A stretch of DNA of 64,000 bases from Phellopilus nigrolimitatus (GCA_021029095.1 JAJOHG010000041.1:186001-250000), one strand, 5' to 3'; shown: positions 34,331 to 45,560, counted from the first letter of the stretch. The notes: generated by a model not told the origin, from the sequence alone. Numbers and translations are program-made.

Positions 34331-34854
34331 TTATCTGAACACAGCTCAACATACATACCCTGAAACGAGCCAGACAGTCCCTCAGAGCGATCCAGACATC
34401 TTCAGGTAGAACTCATTCCTTCTATTGTTTCAGGTTTGTACATGTAGTGTAGGTAGTAGGTAGTATATTATTGATGAAGGAACACCGGCTTAGCAAAATA
34501 TATAATACAAAAATATGCACTATTTACTCCGGTGAATTATGCTCCGGAAGCCGGCAGTTGGTCATCTCCTACAATTCGTTTCTGGATATTGAGGGCAAAC
34601 GAAAAACGAGGTGTAATGAACGACTATCCTATTTCATTCTATATTCTTGTATGGAATCCTCAATACGGTACCAAGAACATATTTGCCTTGCACCGTCGGT
34701 CAAGCAAATGAGACACCGATATATCCATCGGGATGCTTTACTTTGTAATGCGCATGGTACAGATTATAAATTCGACAAACTCTGCTGTTCTCTCTTTTCT
34801 TCTTCCTTCGACCGGGCAGTCATAATAGCTTCCGAGAACGGCAGAAGATGTCAG
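34331..34854. other. Diverged outer flank of the inverted repeat
   Basis: No gene seen. From about 34720 to 34854 the sequence is recognisably but imperfectly similar (many mismatches and indels) to the reverse complement of about 62155-62285, continuing the inverted repeat outward from its near-identical core. Confidence 0.4.
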
Positions 34855-35915
34855 TACTTAATTTCAGGAGCGTACTGCGAGCGGCAAATAACACACCATG
34901 AGATGACAGCAAGAGCCGTAAGGGTCCAAGTCAGACATAGGAGTCTTGCGATGCCACACGGCATCCTCGGAGGCCCAGGAGGCTGACGCCGCTGACTGCG
35001 CAAAGCTAGACAGCGGCTTGCTTCGACTGGACACATCCGAGCAGCGCCAACTTCCGCGCAGCAGACATGTCTGCCACCCCGCCGACAGCGCACAGCTGGA
35101 CGGGGCTGACACCATCGGTCTAGCTACATTACGGAAGTCGAGGGCTGGCTCCGTACGACGTGAACTTCCGCGGCTATTCGCCAGCAGACCTGTCCGCCTC
35201 CGCTCCGTTGGCGGCCGAAGCCGGGCGGAGCTGAGACCACATCGGAATGCCACATTATGGAAGTTGAGAGGTCGCCCAAGTCGACGGACGGCGAAACACA
35301 AGGGTCTTGATTTGTCGTAACATGAATACAGCGAGGAGTGATAGGTGGAGTATGGGAGAAGGACTCGGACAGGGTACTGCTAGGCGAGTATGTGTCTGAG
35401 AAGTGAAGATATTAGTGGCAAGGAGGTATGCCGCCAAATGGCTACTCACATTCAAGAAGCAGCATCGTCATTCAGCCATAAAAATGGGCCGCAAGAGTAG
35501 AAGGGTAATTTTCGACGACGAGATGGTCGCATTGGGTGATCATGGTGGTATGCGCTGGTTAGGCTGACGGTAGTTAGGTGGCACACACTCTGCTCAATGG
35601 GACGTCAGGGAAGCTGCGATGAGTGGAGGAGAGCTGCTTACCTGGATTAATGAGCGGCATACGGTGGAGTCCTCATGCTGAGGTAGGAGTTTTTCTCGCA
35701 GAAGAGGTGGTGGTAGGAGGGAAAGAGAGGCTGACGATGGAGGGCGCGAAGGGACGCGACTTTATGCGGTCCAAGACAAAGTTCGAACTCCGACACAGCA
35801 CGTGATCATCTTGACCATATTCTCGGGACGGGTATGACGCACTGCAGATCCTTCGGCTGGATGCTCTTCAGTTGCAAACACCAAATTCGCTACTTCTTCA
35901 GCCGCAATCTTTCTA
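34855..35915 (+). repeat. Left arm of a 1.06-kb inverted repeat
   Basis: Near-identical reverse-complement partner of 61093-62153 (coordinates sum to 97008). I noticed only a few single-base differences. The inner boundary is sharp at 35915, right after the block GCCGCAATCTTTCTA. The arm contains a GC-rich segment (34980-35290) with two internally similar subunits (around ACATTACGGAAGT and ACATTATGGAAGT) and short frames in several phases, none of a known family. It looks non-coding or decayed. Confidence 0.8.
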
Positions 35916-36630
35916 CTTTGGTAGTGGGCCATTGCTGCGCATGGCAGGCTACGATTCCTTTTCTTTTTCTAAATCCTTACCATTAGCTTTAGGGTCCATC
36001 CGCGGGAGCAGCCGTCACGTGTGCCGAGGCGTATTTCGTGTCCGTCGCAGACGTCGTCCCGATTTCCCGTGGTGGTGGCGGAGAGGAGGCGGCGGCAACA
36101 ATCATAGTGAGTGCTCACAGGAACATCAATTTTATCTCCTTTCGACGTGACAGGCTTTCTTACACTTGCCAGCTGCACGACACCGCTCAGCGCCTCCGGT
36201 ACGCGCTCTTCCTCCTCCCGCCGCTCCTGTGCCTTCTCCCGCCGTCGCGCGCACGCGCGACCAGTTCGCTCGCCGCGCTGCTGCAGATGCTCGTGCAGGC
36301 CGAGCGCACGCGCGCGCACGCCTGCAGCTCCTGTGGCTTGACTCCGCCGCGCGGTCCGTGCACCTGCGCTGCGCGGGGCGAGCAAGTGGTGGTGGAGCAG
36401 GCAGCGCGCGGAGGGTGCTTGCGCACTAGGCGACTGGGAAGTGCGAGAGATGGCGGTAAAGTTGGGCTTGGACGTGGGTGGGGTGCAGATGATAGTGCAG
36501 TGGGAGAGGGTGCGTTGAGGGCGGGAGTAAGAGCAGGAGTGGTGCTCTCCTGGGCGGCTTTCGCCCGAGCGAATATAAGTAGAGGGACAACCGCTCGTTC
36601 CCCACCAGCCCCCAAGTCCGCCCAGCATCG
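35916..36630. other. GC-rich stretch of unclear nature
   Basis: Strongly GC-rich, with overlapping open frames on both strands (plus 36038-36796, minus 35969-36847) that are low-complexity Ala/Arg/Pro/Ser-rich. Such overlap is expected from base composition. No domain recognised; it may be a decayed gene fragment. Confidence 0.35.
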
Positions 36631-36638
36631 AGCAGCGT

Positions 36639-37373
36639 GCGTGGCTTATGCAGTCTGGAAACGAGGCCCAGGGGAAGATTTTGCTCAAGCAGTTGATGTC
36701 CGGGTAAGTTTTTTCTTTCCTTTTCGACTCATCTTTGTGTATGATGCGGCTTCCGTACGCTTCGATATATCCTTTATGTTGCAATCCTCCCTTTGAGCCG
36801 AAGATCTCTTTTCTTATTGCTTCCCTGTCCGATCGACTAGGGAACACTTGTACTCATGAAAATTCATACAGTACTCTCTGAAACTCTGGTTTCGGCGACC
36901 CGTCTCAGGGTATCCCCAGTCCGCACCCCTGCCTTACCTACCCTCCCAAGTCGTACGGCCCTTTCCCCGCAGACGCTTATCAAGCACAGTATATCCAAGA
37001 GCCGCCGCGCGACTTCCAGCCTCAGGCTCCGCAAGTACAGCAGCAAACCCCCTCTCCGAGTCGCAAGTCCATGTTCCATTTCATTCCGCCTTTCGACGCC
37101 CTTGTGTCGACTGACCGTCGCAGCCGCCTCTTCTGGAGTAAAGAAAGCTGATCTGGTCGTGCTCGTGCCCGACCGCGAGACTCCGAGGACGCCTGGACGT
37201 CGCTCGCCACGGATCCGAAGCGCACAATGATGGAGAACCTCATGGACCAACTGACCCGCTGTCAGGGCCCTCCGCCACAGCGCCAGCTTGACTCGGACAG
37301 CCCCGAGCCGGGTCCGCTGAGCGAGCCCATCCATTTCCACGAAGGTGCAGGACGCCCCCAAGTCGCGGGCCCC
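36639..37373 (+). pseudogene. Fragment resembling a fungal mRNA-decapping enhancer (EDC4/Ge-1-like) N-terminus
   Basis: A frame opens with MQSGNEAQGKILLKQLMSG and a GT donor near 36705. Downstream blocks in shifting frames read TYPPKSYGPFPADAYQAQYI, QQQTPSPSRKSMFHFIPPFD, DAWTSLATDPKRTMMENLMD and QLTRCQGPPP. The order (short helical start, Pro/Gln-rich linker, FHFIxPFDAL, DPKRxxxENLMDQLTRxQ) recalls, from memory, fungal EDC4-like proteins. At least one frameshift and no WD40 part make it a fragment. It stops at a relic hAT end. The identity is tentative. Confidence 0.4.
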
Positions 37374-37706
37374 TAGCTCGCTGCGCGGGTCACCGCCTCG
37401 GGCGTGGGGTCTGGATATGCAGCGCAGTGACCCGTTCGGACCTTACTCTGCATACCATTGCCATGCGGATAGACCGGTCTCACCGACCATCTGAGCTTTT
37501 AATGACCCCTTCTGCCAGTCGAACCAGCAGTTCCCACCCGTAGCCAATGGATCGCGGGTCCCGTGGGTCACCCACCATACCGGTCCTGACCCAGACCCAC
37601 AGGTTATGAATGACCCACATATCCGGGTTATGCATGGGTCTAGATATGCATTTTGAAAATCTCATACCCGTGCAAATGAGTCCGGGTCTACCCGCGCATA
37701 TCCCCT
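37374..37706 (+). mobile_element. Degenerate hAT-family terminus (relic)
   Basis: GGGTC/GACCC-rich sequence whose last ~90 bases (TTTTGAAAATCTCATACCCG and following) match the right end of hAT-1 near 56490-56560, but the terminus reads ATCCCCTA instead of AGCCCTA. No convincing target duplication is found, so it is an old or rearranged copy. Confidence 0.5.
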
Positions 37707-38337
37707 AGCTCGATATCATCGCGAGTAAAATAAAGCTAGGACATTGAAAATGCGGGGCCTACGCCACTGCTGCCAGCCAACTGATTCATTCAAGGCCAGC
37801 AAATGCTTGCTTGCGCAAAGTGTATGAAGCCCAGGTATAGCTGGTTAACTTTGGGCCAGCTACGCTACAGGCATTGAATAATAGGTATACCAGCTGCTTG
37901 TGCTTTATTAGGCAGTGTTAGCTAATTAAACTACTTTATAATACGACACTGGGTATTATTAAATGTATATGCCTCGCAGAGAATTTTTTGCTTTTAAATA
38001 TTGATCTAATCACTAATCTTTGCTTCTTTAGTATTAGACTGCAGCCCATCAAACATCTGACAGGTGGCCTCGGCCTTGGCCTATGGAGGGTGATGCACTG
38101 CCGCCCTTTTCCCATTATATAATTCAAACTCTAATCAGTGCCGCCGCCCGCCGTTACCGCCGCACTTACTTATAGGACTGCTGACAGGCCGCTCATCGTC
38201 GCCCGCCCTCGCGCTCACTGTTCTCAATGTTGTGCTCTTTTTTTTTCTTCTTTTTTTTACTTCAATTTTTTTTGTACATTATAATCTAGCTACCGGACAT
38301 AACTAAAATGAAAGGATATACTTATTTACTTTGAAAA

Positions 38338-38940
38338 ATGACTGGGGGAGCAGTCGAGGAGCGGCAAACAAAAAGAAAAGAAAAAAAAGGCGGAGCGGCT
38401 CCTTTTGCCGATCGCCCGCCTGCTTTCCCGTCCTGTGCATCGTTTCCGGTCCGCTCGTTCCCTAGCTGCCTGTGTGCGTACCCCGGAGGGCTTGCTCGCC
38501 CGTTCGCGGTATGCGGCGCACCGTTCCGCATTTCCGTGCTTCCTATCCAACTGCCACCCCCACGTTCCTTAGCCAGCCCGCTGTATCTCGCTAGCGCGGA
38601 GGTTTGCTCGTCCCCGCTGAGTAGTCAGAGATTGGCAACGCCAACTCACACATCCACATAAAAGCACTCACCAAAATTCGGCCGCGCCGCCACGGTGAGG
38701 CAGCGGCAGCGCGAGGCTCACTCTCTTGCGGAGATCACGCGCGAGGACGAGCGCGGGGAGCTCAGTTGAGGCGAACGCGGAGACGGATAAGCGGCGCTGG
38801 TCCTGGCTGACCTTGACGTGCAAGCGTCACCAGCGCTTGGTCGATGCGAGCAGGCACTCGCTGCGGTACGTCACAGCAGAAAGCCATACATCCTACTTTA
38901 TTTCCTGCTGCACCCCTCGGCCCTTAGTCCACCCGTAAGG
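38338..38940 (-). other. Unidentified GC-rich cargo segment (copy 1)
   Basis: Coding-like composition on the minus strand (block LSVSAFASTELPALVLARDL, then a possible donor near 38660), suggesting another captured exon, but I cannot name the source. The same stretch recurs at 48567-49169. Confidence 0.3.
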
Positions 38941-39008
38941 AGGTGTTTCGAGTGAGGATCGGTCAAAGCGAAAGCAAGGTACGAATAAACAGCTGAAAGT
39001 CGAAGCAA

Positions 39009-39680
39009 TCAGGAAGTGACTTTCGTAGCGGCAGCATCGGTAGCAGCTGCGACGGCAGGACTGACCATTTTGCTGTCCTTGTAACGCACAAGAGGGGGAG
39101 GGTACATATGCGGCGGCCTTCGCGCAAATGGACACGGACAACTGTGTACCAAGAAGTCACCATAGAAAGGAGAATGAATGAGACACGAGACGCACCGTTC
39201 GAGGGAATGGTGCACGAGACGCAGAAGGCGACCTTGAGGTAGAGTTTCAGGGATCACGTATTCTACTCAAAAATCAGGCGAGGAATCCTCGAAAGTGAAG
39301 TTTCGGCTTACCCTAATAGACCGACATCTCTGAGATGTCACAGACAGCGGCGGACTCGACCATGTCGCGCACAGTGAAGCACCTGATGGCCTTATCCTTG
39401 GGAACACAGCGCGAGCAGTTCGAGCCGCGCATGAGCCTGTTGCAGGGGCCATCGAGGGACACAAGGCGAAGACGTCGCGGATGATTGCAGGTTCGACCAT
39501 GTCGCGCACAGTAAAGCGCTTGATGGCCTTGTTCTTGGGTACACAGCGCGAGCAGTTCGAGTAGCGCATGAACCTGGCGTGGAAGCCGGTGGGGGCAAGA
39601 TAAAGAGACAGAGTTATAAGCAGAGACGATGAGCACGACGAGCACGACGACGTTGACGACGAGCACGAAACTCAACATGT
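39009..39680 (-). pseudogene. Captured ribosomal protein eS26 gene fragment (copy 1)
   Basis: Minus-strand remains of small-subunit protein eS26. The exon [22 protein letters not shown] is present twice in tandem (about 39450-39575 and 39320-39450), the second continuing [13 protein letters not shown]. Downstream come LKVAFCVSCTIPS, VRVHLREGRR and, in another frame, YPPPLVRYKDSKMVSPAVAA to a stop at 39009. The zinc-site cysteines CSRC and CVSC remain, but the exon duplication and frameshift rule out a normal product. Introns are retained. Confidence 0.75.
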
Positions 39681-39709
39681 CACGAGTGACTTACCGGAAT
39701 AGGTCATCA

Positions 39710-40690
39710 CTTTCGTCCAAATAAAGTATGTTTTGGATCAAATGATATTGATGGGCTCGCCACAGCTACAAAACATAGCTGTAGCGCTCCAACCTCTCAA
39801 TTATAAATCGCAATTAATTTACTTTATAATTATACATCATATAATCTTTCTTTTTAGAAAAAATTAGATCTTTGTAAATGCTATATATCAAGTTATTAAC
39901 CCGATAATGCAAATATCGAGTTTTCCTTCGTGTTGGCTTTGTAGTGCTATATACAGGGTTCCCGAAGCACTGTAAGTATTTAGTATAGGTTTCTAGTACA
40001 TACTTCTTCGAAATTGGAAAGTTTAAGTACCTGAGAAAGCCTACATCTTGTGTATAATAGCTTTTAGTATGGGATACACTGTATGCAGCAGTTTCGGGTC
40101 TGTTAGATTTCTCCTACATCTGAAAGGGCATTTAATCACATAGATGCTATTCATACAAGACTATATAGTATATTTATATCATTGAAAAAATCCCTGAGCT
40201 GTTTAAGAGCTGGACAGTTGCACTGGAAGGCAAAGATGCTGCAAAAAGCTGTTTTCCAAGCTGTGGCAAATTCTGAATATTTTATGGGCACATAAAAATT
40301 ATTTTGTTGTTATCTTGAAGCACTTTTAATACACACAATGACCCCTATATTTTTTGTTTGGGAGTTGTCTATGAAATTACAAGGTGTCAAGGCTTCGAAC
40401 TGGTAAGACAGAACTGGTTTCAAGAAAAGCAAACCGATCTTCAGCTTTGAACGTACCTGTTTCCTAGATCTACATATTCTAGACCCTCATCCAGTAATCA
40501 AGGTACATTAAAAGTTTATAAACATGTTAAAGACATGTGTCATAAAGTTTGGGCCCGTTTGGCCCAGCCGATCGAGGTCGAAAATTGTTTTAGTGAAAAG
40601 TAGCACAGATTCCGTTTGTACGTTAACTAAATGCGTTATCTGTCAGCATCGTACCCGTCCTGGAATGTATAAATTTTTGAGGAGATAAAG
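39710..40690. other. AT-rich non-coding interior of the 5107-bp element (copy 1)
   Basis: About 1 kb of AT-rich sequence with no open frame of note between the eS26 and BAR fragments. Repeated at 49939-50919. It could be an older inserted element, but I find no ends. Confidence 0.4.
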
Positions 40691-40719
40691 AGCAGGTGTT
40701 AAAATATAACTACACGGTT

Positions 40720-41640
40720 TTAAGCCAATCCGTTGCGTGTATGAATTGCAAAAAACGAAACAGTTGTGCGCTAACGCGAGCGCTTACGAGCGCTTGCGCG
40801 GTTCGACACAACTTTCGCACGGTTGAACTTGCGTGCTCGCTGGGATCGACTTGCTCAACAACGTCGTTCACGACATCCAGGACCGTAAATAGCTCAAGGT
40901 AAGCGTTCAAACACTCAGGGGGCCCATACATAACTAACTTTCTTGCTTTTATATCTATTCTATGTATTCAGGAGTCGCTAACACAGCTGTCGACGACGAT
41001 AAGGCACGGGTGCACCGACTTCGCCGCGACGAACCTCAAAGGTACTACGCGCCCGCCGCGCCGGAGCCCGTGCAGCACAAGACACTCCCGCAAGCGCTCG
41101 GGGGTGCAGCGACGACCACGGCGCAGGCACTGCAAAGCACGAGCACCGGGCCCGATGAGAAGACGACGACATACCAAGCGGGCCTCTGGGACAGGGTGCG
41201 TGTTCTTTACATCTTTCTCTCCTCTCTTTTCTTTCTTATCTTAGTCTGCTTGAAAGACGCGCGTCTCACGCAAGACAGGACGATCCGCACGCACTTCCTG
41301 CGTCTCTGGAAGGCGACACTCATCAACGTAATGGCGGGCACGCTCAAGGTGTTGCAGGCGGCCTCCGCATCGCGGCCCGAACACGACACGGCGAAGCAGA
41401 CGTTCAAAACCGTGGTCCCGCGAGGCAGGAACAATCGCGGCTCGAAGTCGAGAACGCCGAGGACGACCTCGTGCAGAAGACGGAGGTTGCGACCACCTGA
41501 GAACGCGCTTCCAAGCTCGATTTAATCGATGGTACGTCCTCGCGCTCGATGCCGGACTGAATATGCCCTTATTGCAGCCTGAACCCCTGAAGAACCTGAA
41601 CAAACTCGTCGGGCTCAATTCGCCTACCACGCGTCCGCTG
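40720..41640 (+). pseudogene. Captured BAR-domain protein gene fragment (copy 1)
   Basis: Plus-strand pieces of an amphiphysin-type BAR domain, which in fungi shapes endocytic membranes. In shifting frames I read ELQKTKQLCANASAYERL, DLLNNVVHDIQD, ESLTQLSTTIRHG, KTTTYQAGLWDR, LRLWKATLINVMAGTLKVLQ, AASASRPEHDTAKQTF, RLEVENAEDDLVQKTEVA and PEPLKNLNKLV. An intron (about 40899-40970) is preserved. Several frameshifts break it. Recurs at 50949-51869. Confidence 0.6.
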
Positions 41641-41779
41641 CCGAGGCGCTCTCTGCCACAATCGCGTGCGCGCTTGCGCGTCGACACACAAATCTGTCAC
41701 GACGAGCAGCTGCGGCTCCTTAAACGAGCGCGTGAGGTCACCTCCAACGCGCACATCGCCCTCGTCTGTCTCCCCGTTG

Positions 41780-42147
41780 CATACCGATAGCACCGACTCC
41801 GCCAATCTCTCTTGCGGATGCGGCACGCTCGGCGTCCAAAGCGAAGCGCAAGGTCATCTTCAAACGCGCAGAGTCGTACGTGAAGAGCTATGTTTCGAAG
41901 GGGAAGGAGGAGGTGCGCCTGAAGCGCGCGGCCCGCGCTGCGGGCGACTTCTACGTCCCGGCAGAGCCGAAAGTGTACTTCGTTGACCGTATCCGCGGTA
42001 TCAACGAAATCGCACCGAAGCCACGTAAGTTTCTGCAGCTCCTCTGCCTGCTCCAGATCAACAACGGTGTTTTCGTAAAGGTCACGAAGGCGACGCAGCA
42101 GATGCTCCGTCTCGTCGAGCCTTACATTACTTACGGGTGCGCAATTC
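41780..42147 (+). pseudogene. Captured ribosomal protein uL30 (L7) gene fragment (copy 1)
   Basis: One open stretch reads [59 protein letters not shown] and [20 protein letters not shown], then PYITYG and a possible donor. This is the central part of large-subunit protein uL30/L7; the N-terminal helix and the rest of the C-terminal part are missing, so it cannot make the ribosomal protein. Recurs at 52009-52376. Confidence 0.8.
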
Positions 42148-42871
42148 TTCTCTTGCGCGGGTGCGGCGTGCTCGGATACTCTGGCCTTCCGAATCCCTTC
42201 TCCCCCTTTCGTAATTAATGCGCGCCGCTTGCTCCTTGCAAGTGGCAACTCTTGTTTAATTTAATCTCACATATAATTACCCCCCCCTCCCTCCCCCATA
42301 TGGTTTTAAATAGAGAAAAAAGAAGAGTGCAAGAACAATAGAATAGACAGTAATAACTACAGTATGCAAAATATACTAATTTATTTGATGAGTTTTTGGT
42401 TGAGCTACGCGAAGGCGGCGGCAAACAGTGAGCGGGAGGCGGGATGTCTGCTTATGTGATCCCGACGAATCGGCGCGCGATGGATAAATAAATAGAAGCA
42501 TCCAAATGTATTTGTAATTAGTCCCCTGCCCCGATGGCAATGATATCACATCAATCAAACTTCAGGGCACAATCATAGAAGCTCCCTGTAAACTATAATC
42601 ATGACACCCCTGATATTTTTAGTTTTTTGATAATAAAGAGAATTAAATTAAGTACTATTTAAAAAAGTGGCCCCTAGGCTGCTCGGATATCATTAAAAAA
42701 CCCAAAATCGCTTTTTTCGGCCTGCCAGATAGCTGACCAAGCCTGCTACACAGTGAATTCAATCCCGGCAGCAACGCTGGCTTGAATTATTCAATGAATG
42801 CAGGGCCTCATACACTTTTGCCATGCTAAGCATTCGCTGGTTGGTATTGAATTATCTTCCTGGTAGGACTG
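42148..42871. other. Non-coding 3' part of the 5107-bp element (copy 1)
   Basis: Contains a C-run near 42278, AT-rich sequence and the imperfect right terminal repeat. No gene seen. Confidence 0.5.
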
Positions 42872-42878
42872 CCTACGC

Positions 42879-43164
42879 CGGAGCAGTTCGCAGAGATCTA
42901 CAGTAGCGATCCCGGACTCGATAGAGAATTCAAGCAAGTGACGCATTTTCATTCTTTTCGCAGCAATTTTCTTACTATTTCCATAGAACCCCACACTCAA
43001 TACGAGAACAAGTCGGTACCTACCAAAAGTCTCTTTTCCTCCGTTGCGACCAGAGACAACACTCGAACCAGCCGATCATCTATTCCTATGACGTACTACT
43101 CGTTTTATTTCTTCTCAGCAAAGCGAGTGGTACGTCATAAGGTACAGTGCACGTGATAATACCC
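42879..43164. other. Host flank between the 5107-bp element and the Ca2+-ATPase pseudogene
   Basis: Contains a short minus-strand open frame (…RHLLEFSIESG…VDLCELLRR) that would run on into 37.75 kb if the 5107-bp element were removed. I do not recognise it. Confidence 0.3.
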
Positions 43165-43401
43165 ATGGCACACCTGTGCATCGTCCTCAACGTCCACTGC
43201 TCCGGTCCGCCTCCTTCCTGCTCGCCGTCCCCGTCGCCCTCACACGGGGACGACTCCTCTTTCCTCACCACCCCGCCGTCCCCGACGCTCTAAACCCGCT
43301 CCACTCACGCCGTAGGGCAGGGCCATGGCCCGAGTATCGACGGCTACCAGGGCCATTCACGGCGCACGAGTATCACCATTGCCGCACTGTCTTCTCCCGG
43401 C

Positions 43402-43590
43402 TAGGGCTATGCACGGGTCATGTATACCCGCAGGTCACCATGGGTAGACCCGTGGGAATACCTGCGGGTTTGGGTCACCCGTGCACGGGTGACCCGTTTC
43501 CCACGGGTCAGTCAAGGGTCCGGGTATGGATTTTTGCAGATTTTACAGACCCACGGGTTACCTGTGGGTAACTCAAGATCCGTGCTTGTA
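43402..43590 (+). repeat. Left subterminal GGGTC-rich repeat of hAT-1
   Basis: Terminal repeat with interleaved palindromes (for example CACCCGTGCACGGGTG). Its reverse complement forms the other end of hAT-2 at about 57700-57886. Such arrays are typical transposase-binding zones in hAT elements. Confidence 0.7.
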
Positions 43591-44558
43591 GAGTACAACG
43601 GATGTGCGAATGGGAAAGGTTACAGCAACGAGGGGGCACACGCAGACAGTGGAGACAGTTGTTTTGCAGCCGGCAACAAAATGGACGCGGCTCACGGTGA
43701 GACAGAGGGTACATCCTTGAGACACCGGGATATCCTACCAACTCCGGCGCAGTCGAGGCAGCGCACATGTTCAAATAACGACGACAACGGCTTCGATGCG
43801 GCATCTCCTACGTCCCACACGCTCGGCGGGCAGCGCGCGATGGAGAAAGCAAGAGCGAAGGGCAATGGGAAGATTAACTCTCGTATCATCGAGCAGAGCA
43901 GAGACGTGCGATCCCGCCGACCTCAGGGTCTGCGGCCACGAAGGCGATGGGGATGAGGATGAGGATGCATCTGTCCGTCCTTCCTATTTGCGCTCGTTCT
44001 TCAGCTTTTTGGACTGCCTCTGTCCCTGCACAGAATGAGACCCAGTGTACGCTCACGAATAATCCCGCTGCCGAAAGCAACTTCCCGAAGGAGCTTGCGT
44101 CCCTGTACATGCAGTCCCGGGCGCATGCCCAAGCTCCAACGCCGACCTAGTCAGGAAAGCGTTGTGGGCCATATGCAGGTACAACATATATCTAGATTAG
44201 TGACACTTATTATGTCCAATAAACATCGTTGCTAAATCGTCAAGTTGGGAAGCCGATATGGGATCGGGTTGGGTAGCGGCACATGCTGCCACGGAAACGG
44301 ATGTGTTCGCGGATCCAACCGAGGATGACTTCGAGAGTAAAGAATCAGTCGAAGAAGAGACTGTCGAAGGTGTTGAAGGAGTCGTTCGGCCTCGCTGGTA
44401 CAGAGTTTAAGGAAATATCTCTACGGGACGAGGAAAGTGTGAGTGCGGATGGAGGTGTTTCGTTTGCCAGCCCAGATGTGGACATCGTCGATGACTCTTG
44501 CATAGATGTAAATTGTTATATAAACTGTTTTCGAGAGTGGTACGAAGCTACGAAACTA
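43591..44558. other. hAT-1 interior, no firm gene
   Basis: Several overlapping frames, including a plus-strand frame 43420-43956 that begins inside the terminal repeat and a 99-codon frame at 44283-44582. None is recognised; the segment may contain decayed coding sequence. Confidence 0.35.
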
Positions 44559-45560
44559 TCATATATTAAGATCACTCAGTAACCCCGGCATGTCATTATA
44601 TCCATCATCTGAAAGTATTGCATCACTCTGCGGTCTGGTGCGGAACATGTGAGCGAGTGCGGACTCGGACGTTGTCGCTGAATCGGTCGTGCAGGATGCG
44701 ATTGTCGTGATAAAGCTAAGGGTGTCAATAAGACTGAAGTACGCGGAAAAAGGATCCATCTTGTCCCAGACGGAGTTGCCACCCTCCGCACGGCCTGCCT
44801 GGTAGAACTTGACGATCTCCTTGCCGGCCTGCGAGTTCTCCTCCTGCTCCGACCACGGGATGCCCGAGTCCTGAAGCAGCAGCTGCCGCCGGTGCAGCAG
44901 GCCCGTAAGCTCATCCGTGCTCGCGTTGAACCCGGAGTGCGTCGGGTGCACGGGGTCGTACAGCGTGCTGATTTCGGGATTCTTCGAGCCGCTCATGAAG
45001 CGCGCGCCCTTCTTGTCCGAGCCCAAACCCGAGGCCGAGACTACGTCTGAGCCCGACCCCGAAGCGCTCGAGGGGCTCGACTTGGAGCGCGAGCGCGTGG
45101 CGAATGTGTGCTCGGGGGAGACGTCGATGTGGGTGGGGGCAGAGGCAGGCGGAAGCAGGGTGTGGAGTGCGGGTTCAGCGGTGTAGTACGGGTCAAGGGC
45201 AGGCGGCGGTACATTAGGCAGCGAAAGGCGACGCGGCGTGGCGCGCTCGGGAGGCTCCTGTTGTGGGGTGAATAAGTCGTTGAGGTTGACGGTGTTCTGG
45301 CGCAAGGGGCGTGGCCGCGGCGAGGTCGCGGCGGTCATGATGCTGTCGTCGTCCTGCCTCTGCTGCTGCTTGCGCTGGTGGGGTGTTTCCTGGAGACTGG
45401 CGCGAAAGCGCTCGCGGCGCGGAGAGGTGGAGGTGTTGTTGGTGCCGTTGCCACTGTCCGTCGTCGCGGCCGTCGTCGTCAGCGTCGTCTGCAGCGGAGG
45501 CGTCTTCGTACGATGGAGAGGGGTAGCTGTGAACGGCGGCTGCGAGTCCTGTTCCGTCAC
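44559..45560 (-). CDS. Hypothetical 333-residue protein carried in hAT-1
   Basis: Single open frame from ATG 45560 to a stop at 44559. The first ~190 residues are Thr/Ser/Pro/Gln-rich and look disordered (TTLTTTAATTDSGNG, QRKQQQRQDDD, PPALDPYYTAEPALHTLLPP). The C-terminal third is more structured: ELTGLLHRRQLLLQDSGIPW, EIVKFYQAGRAEGG, and VWDKMDPFSAYFSLIDTLSF followed by ITTIASCTTDSA. I do not recognise a family. It lies between the left end of hAT-1 and hAT-3, so it is probably captured host sequence or an accessory hAT gene. The first ~50 codons and upstream DNA are tandemly duplicated, the second copy being non-coding. Confidence 0.55.
   Translation of the reverse strand: MTEQDSQPPFTATPLHRTKTPPLQTTLTTTAATTDSGNGTNNTSTSPRRERFRASLQETPHQRKQQQRQDDDSIMTAATSPRPRPLRQNTVNLNDLFTPQQEPPERATPRRLSLPNVPPPALDPYYTAEPALHTLLPPASAPTHIDVSPEHTFATRSRSKSSPSSASGSGSDVVSASGLGSDKKGARFMSGSKNPEISTLYDPVHPTHSGFNASTDELTGLLHRRQLLLQDSGIPWSEQEENSQAGKEIVKFYQAGRAEGGNSVWDKMDPFSAYFSLIDTLSFITTIASCTTDSATTSESALAHMFRTRPQSDAILSDDGYNDMPGLLSDLNI

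Larger units (their letters stand above)
37765..42871. mobile_element. 5107-bp Pack-type TIR element, copy 1
   Basis: Element bounded by imperfect terminal inverted repeats. It starts CACTGCTGCCAGCC; the reverse-complemented end starts CAGTCCTACCAGGA. Similarity continues for ~65 bp, including CCAGCAAATGCTT against CCAGCGAATGCTT and AAGTGTATGA(A/G)GCCC. It is flanked by the 7-bp duplication CCTACGC (37758-37764 and 42872-42878). It encodes no transposase. Its cargo is fragments of host genes: ribosomal eS26 (minus), a BAR-domain protein (plus) and ribosomal uL30 (plus), with introns kept, so capture was at DNA level. A second, apparently identical copy lies at 47994-53100. Superfamily is open: the TSD length fits hAT or KDZ-like elements. 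Confidence 0.85.

Noticed and set aside
35969..36847. 292-codon minus-strand frame and overlapping 252-codon plus-strand frame
   Set aside because: Both are low-complexity Arg/Ala/Ser/Pro and lie in very GC-rich DNA where long chance frames on both strands are expected; no domain is visible.
40962..41525. 187-codon frame as a gene of its own
   Set aside because: Homology to the BAR domain passes in and out of this frame; it is one frame of a frameshifted captured gene (same for 51191-51754).
43420..43956. 178-codon plus-strand frame
   Set aside because: Its first ~50 codons are the hAT-1 terminal repeat; a gene starting inside the transposon end is unlikely.
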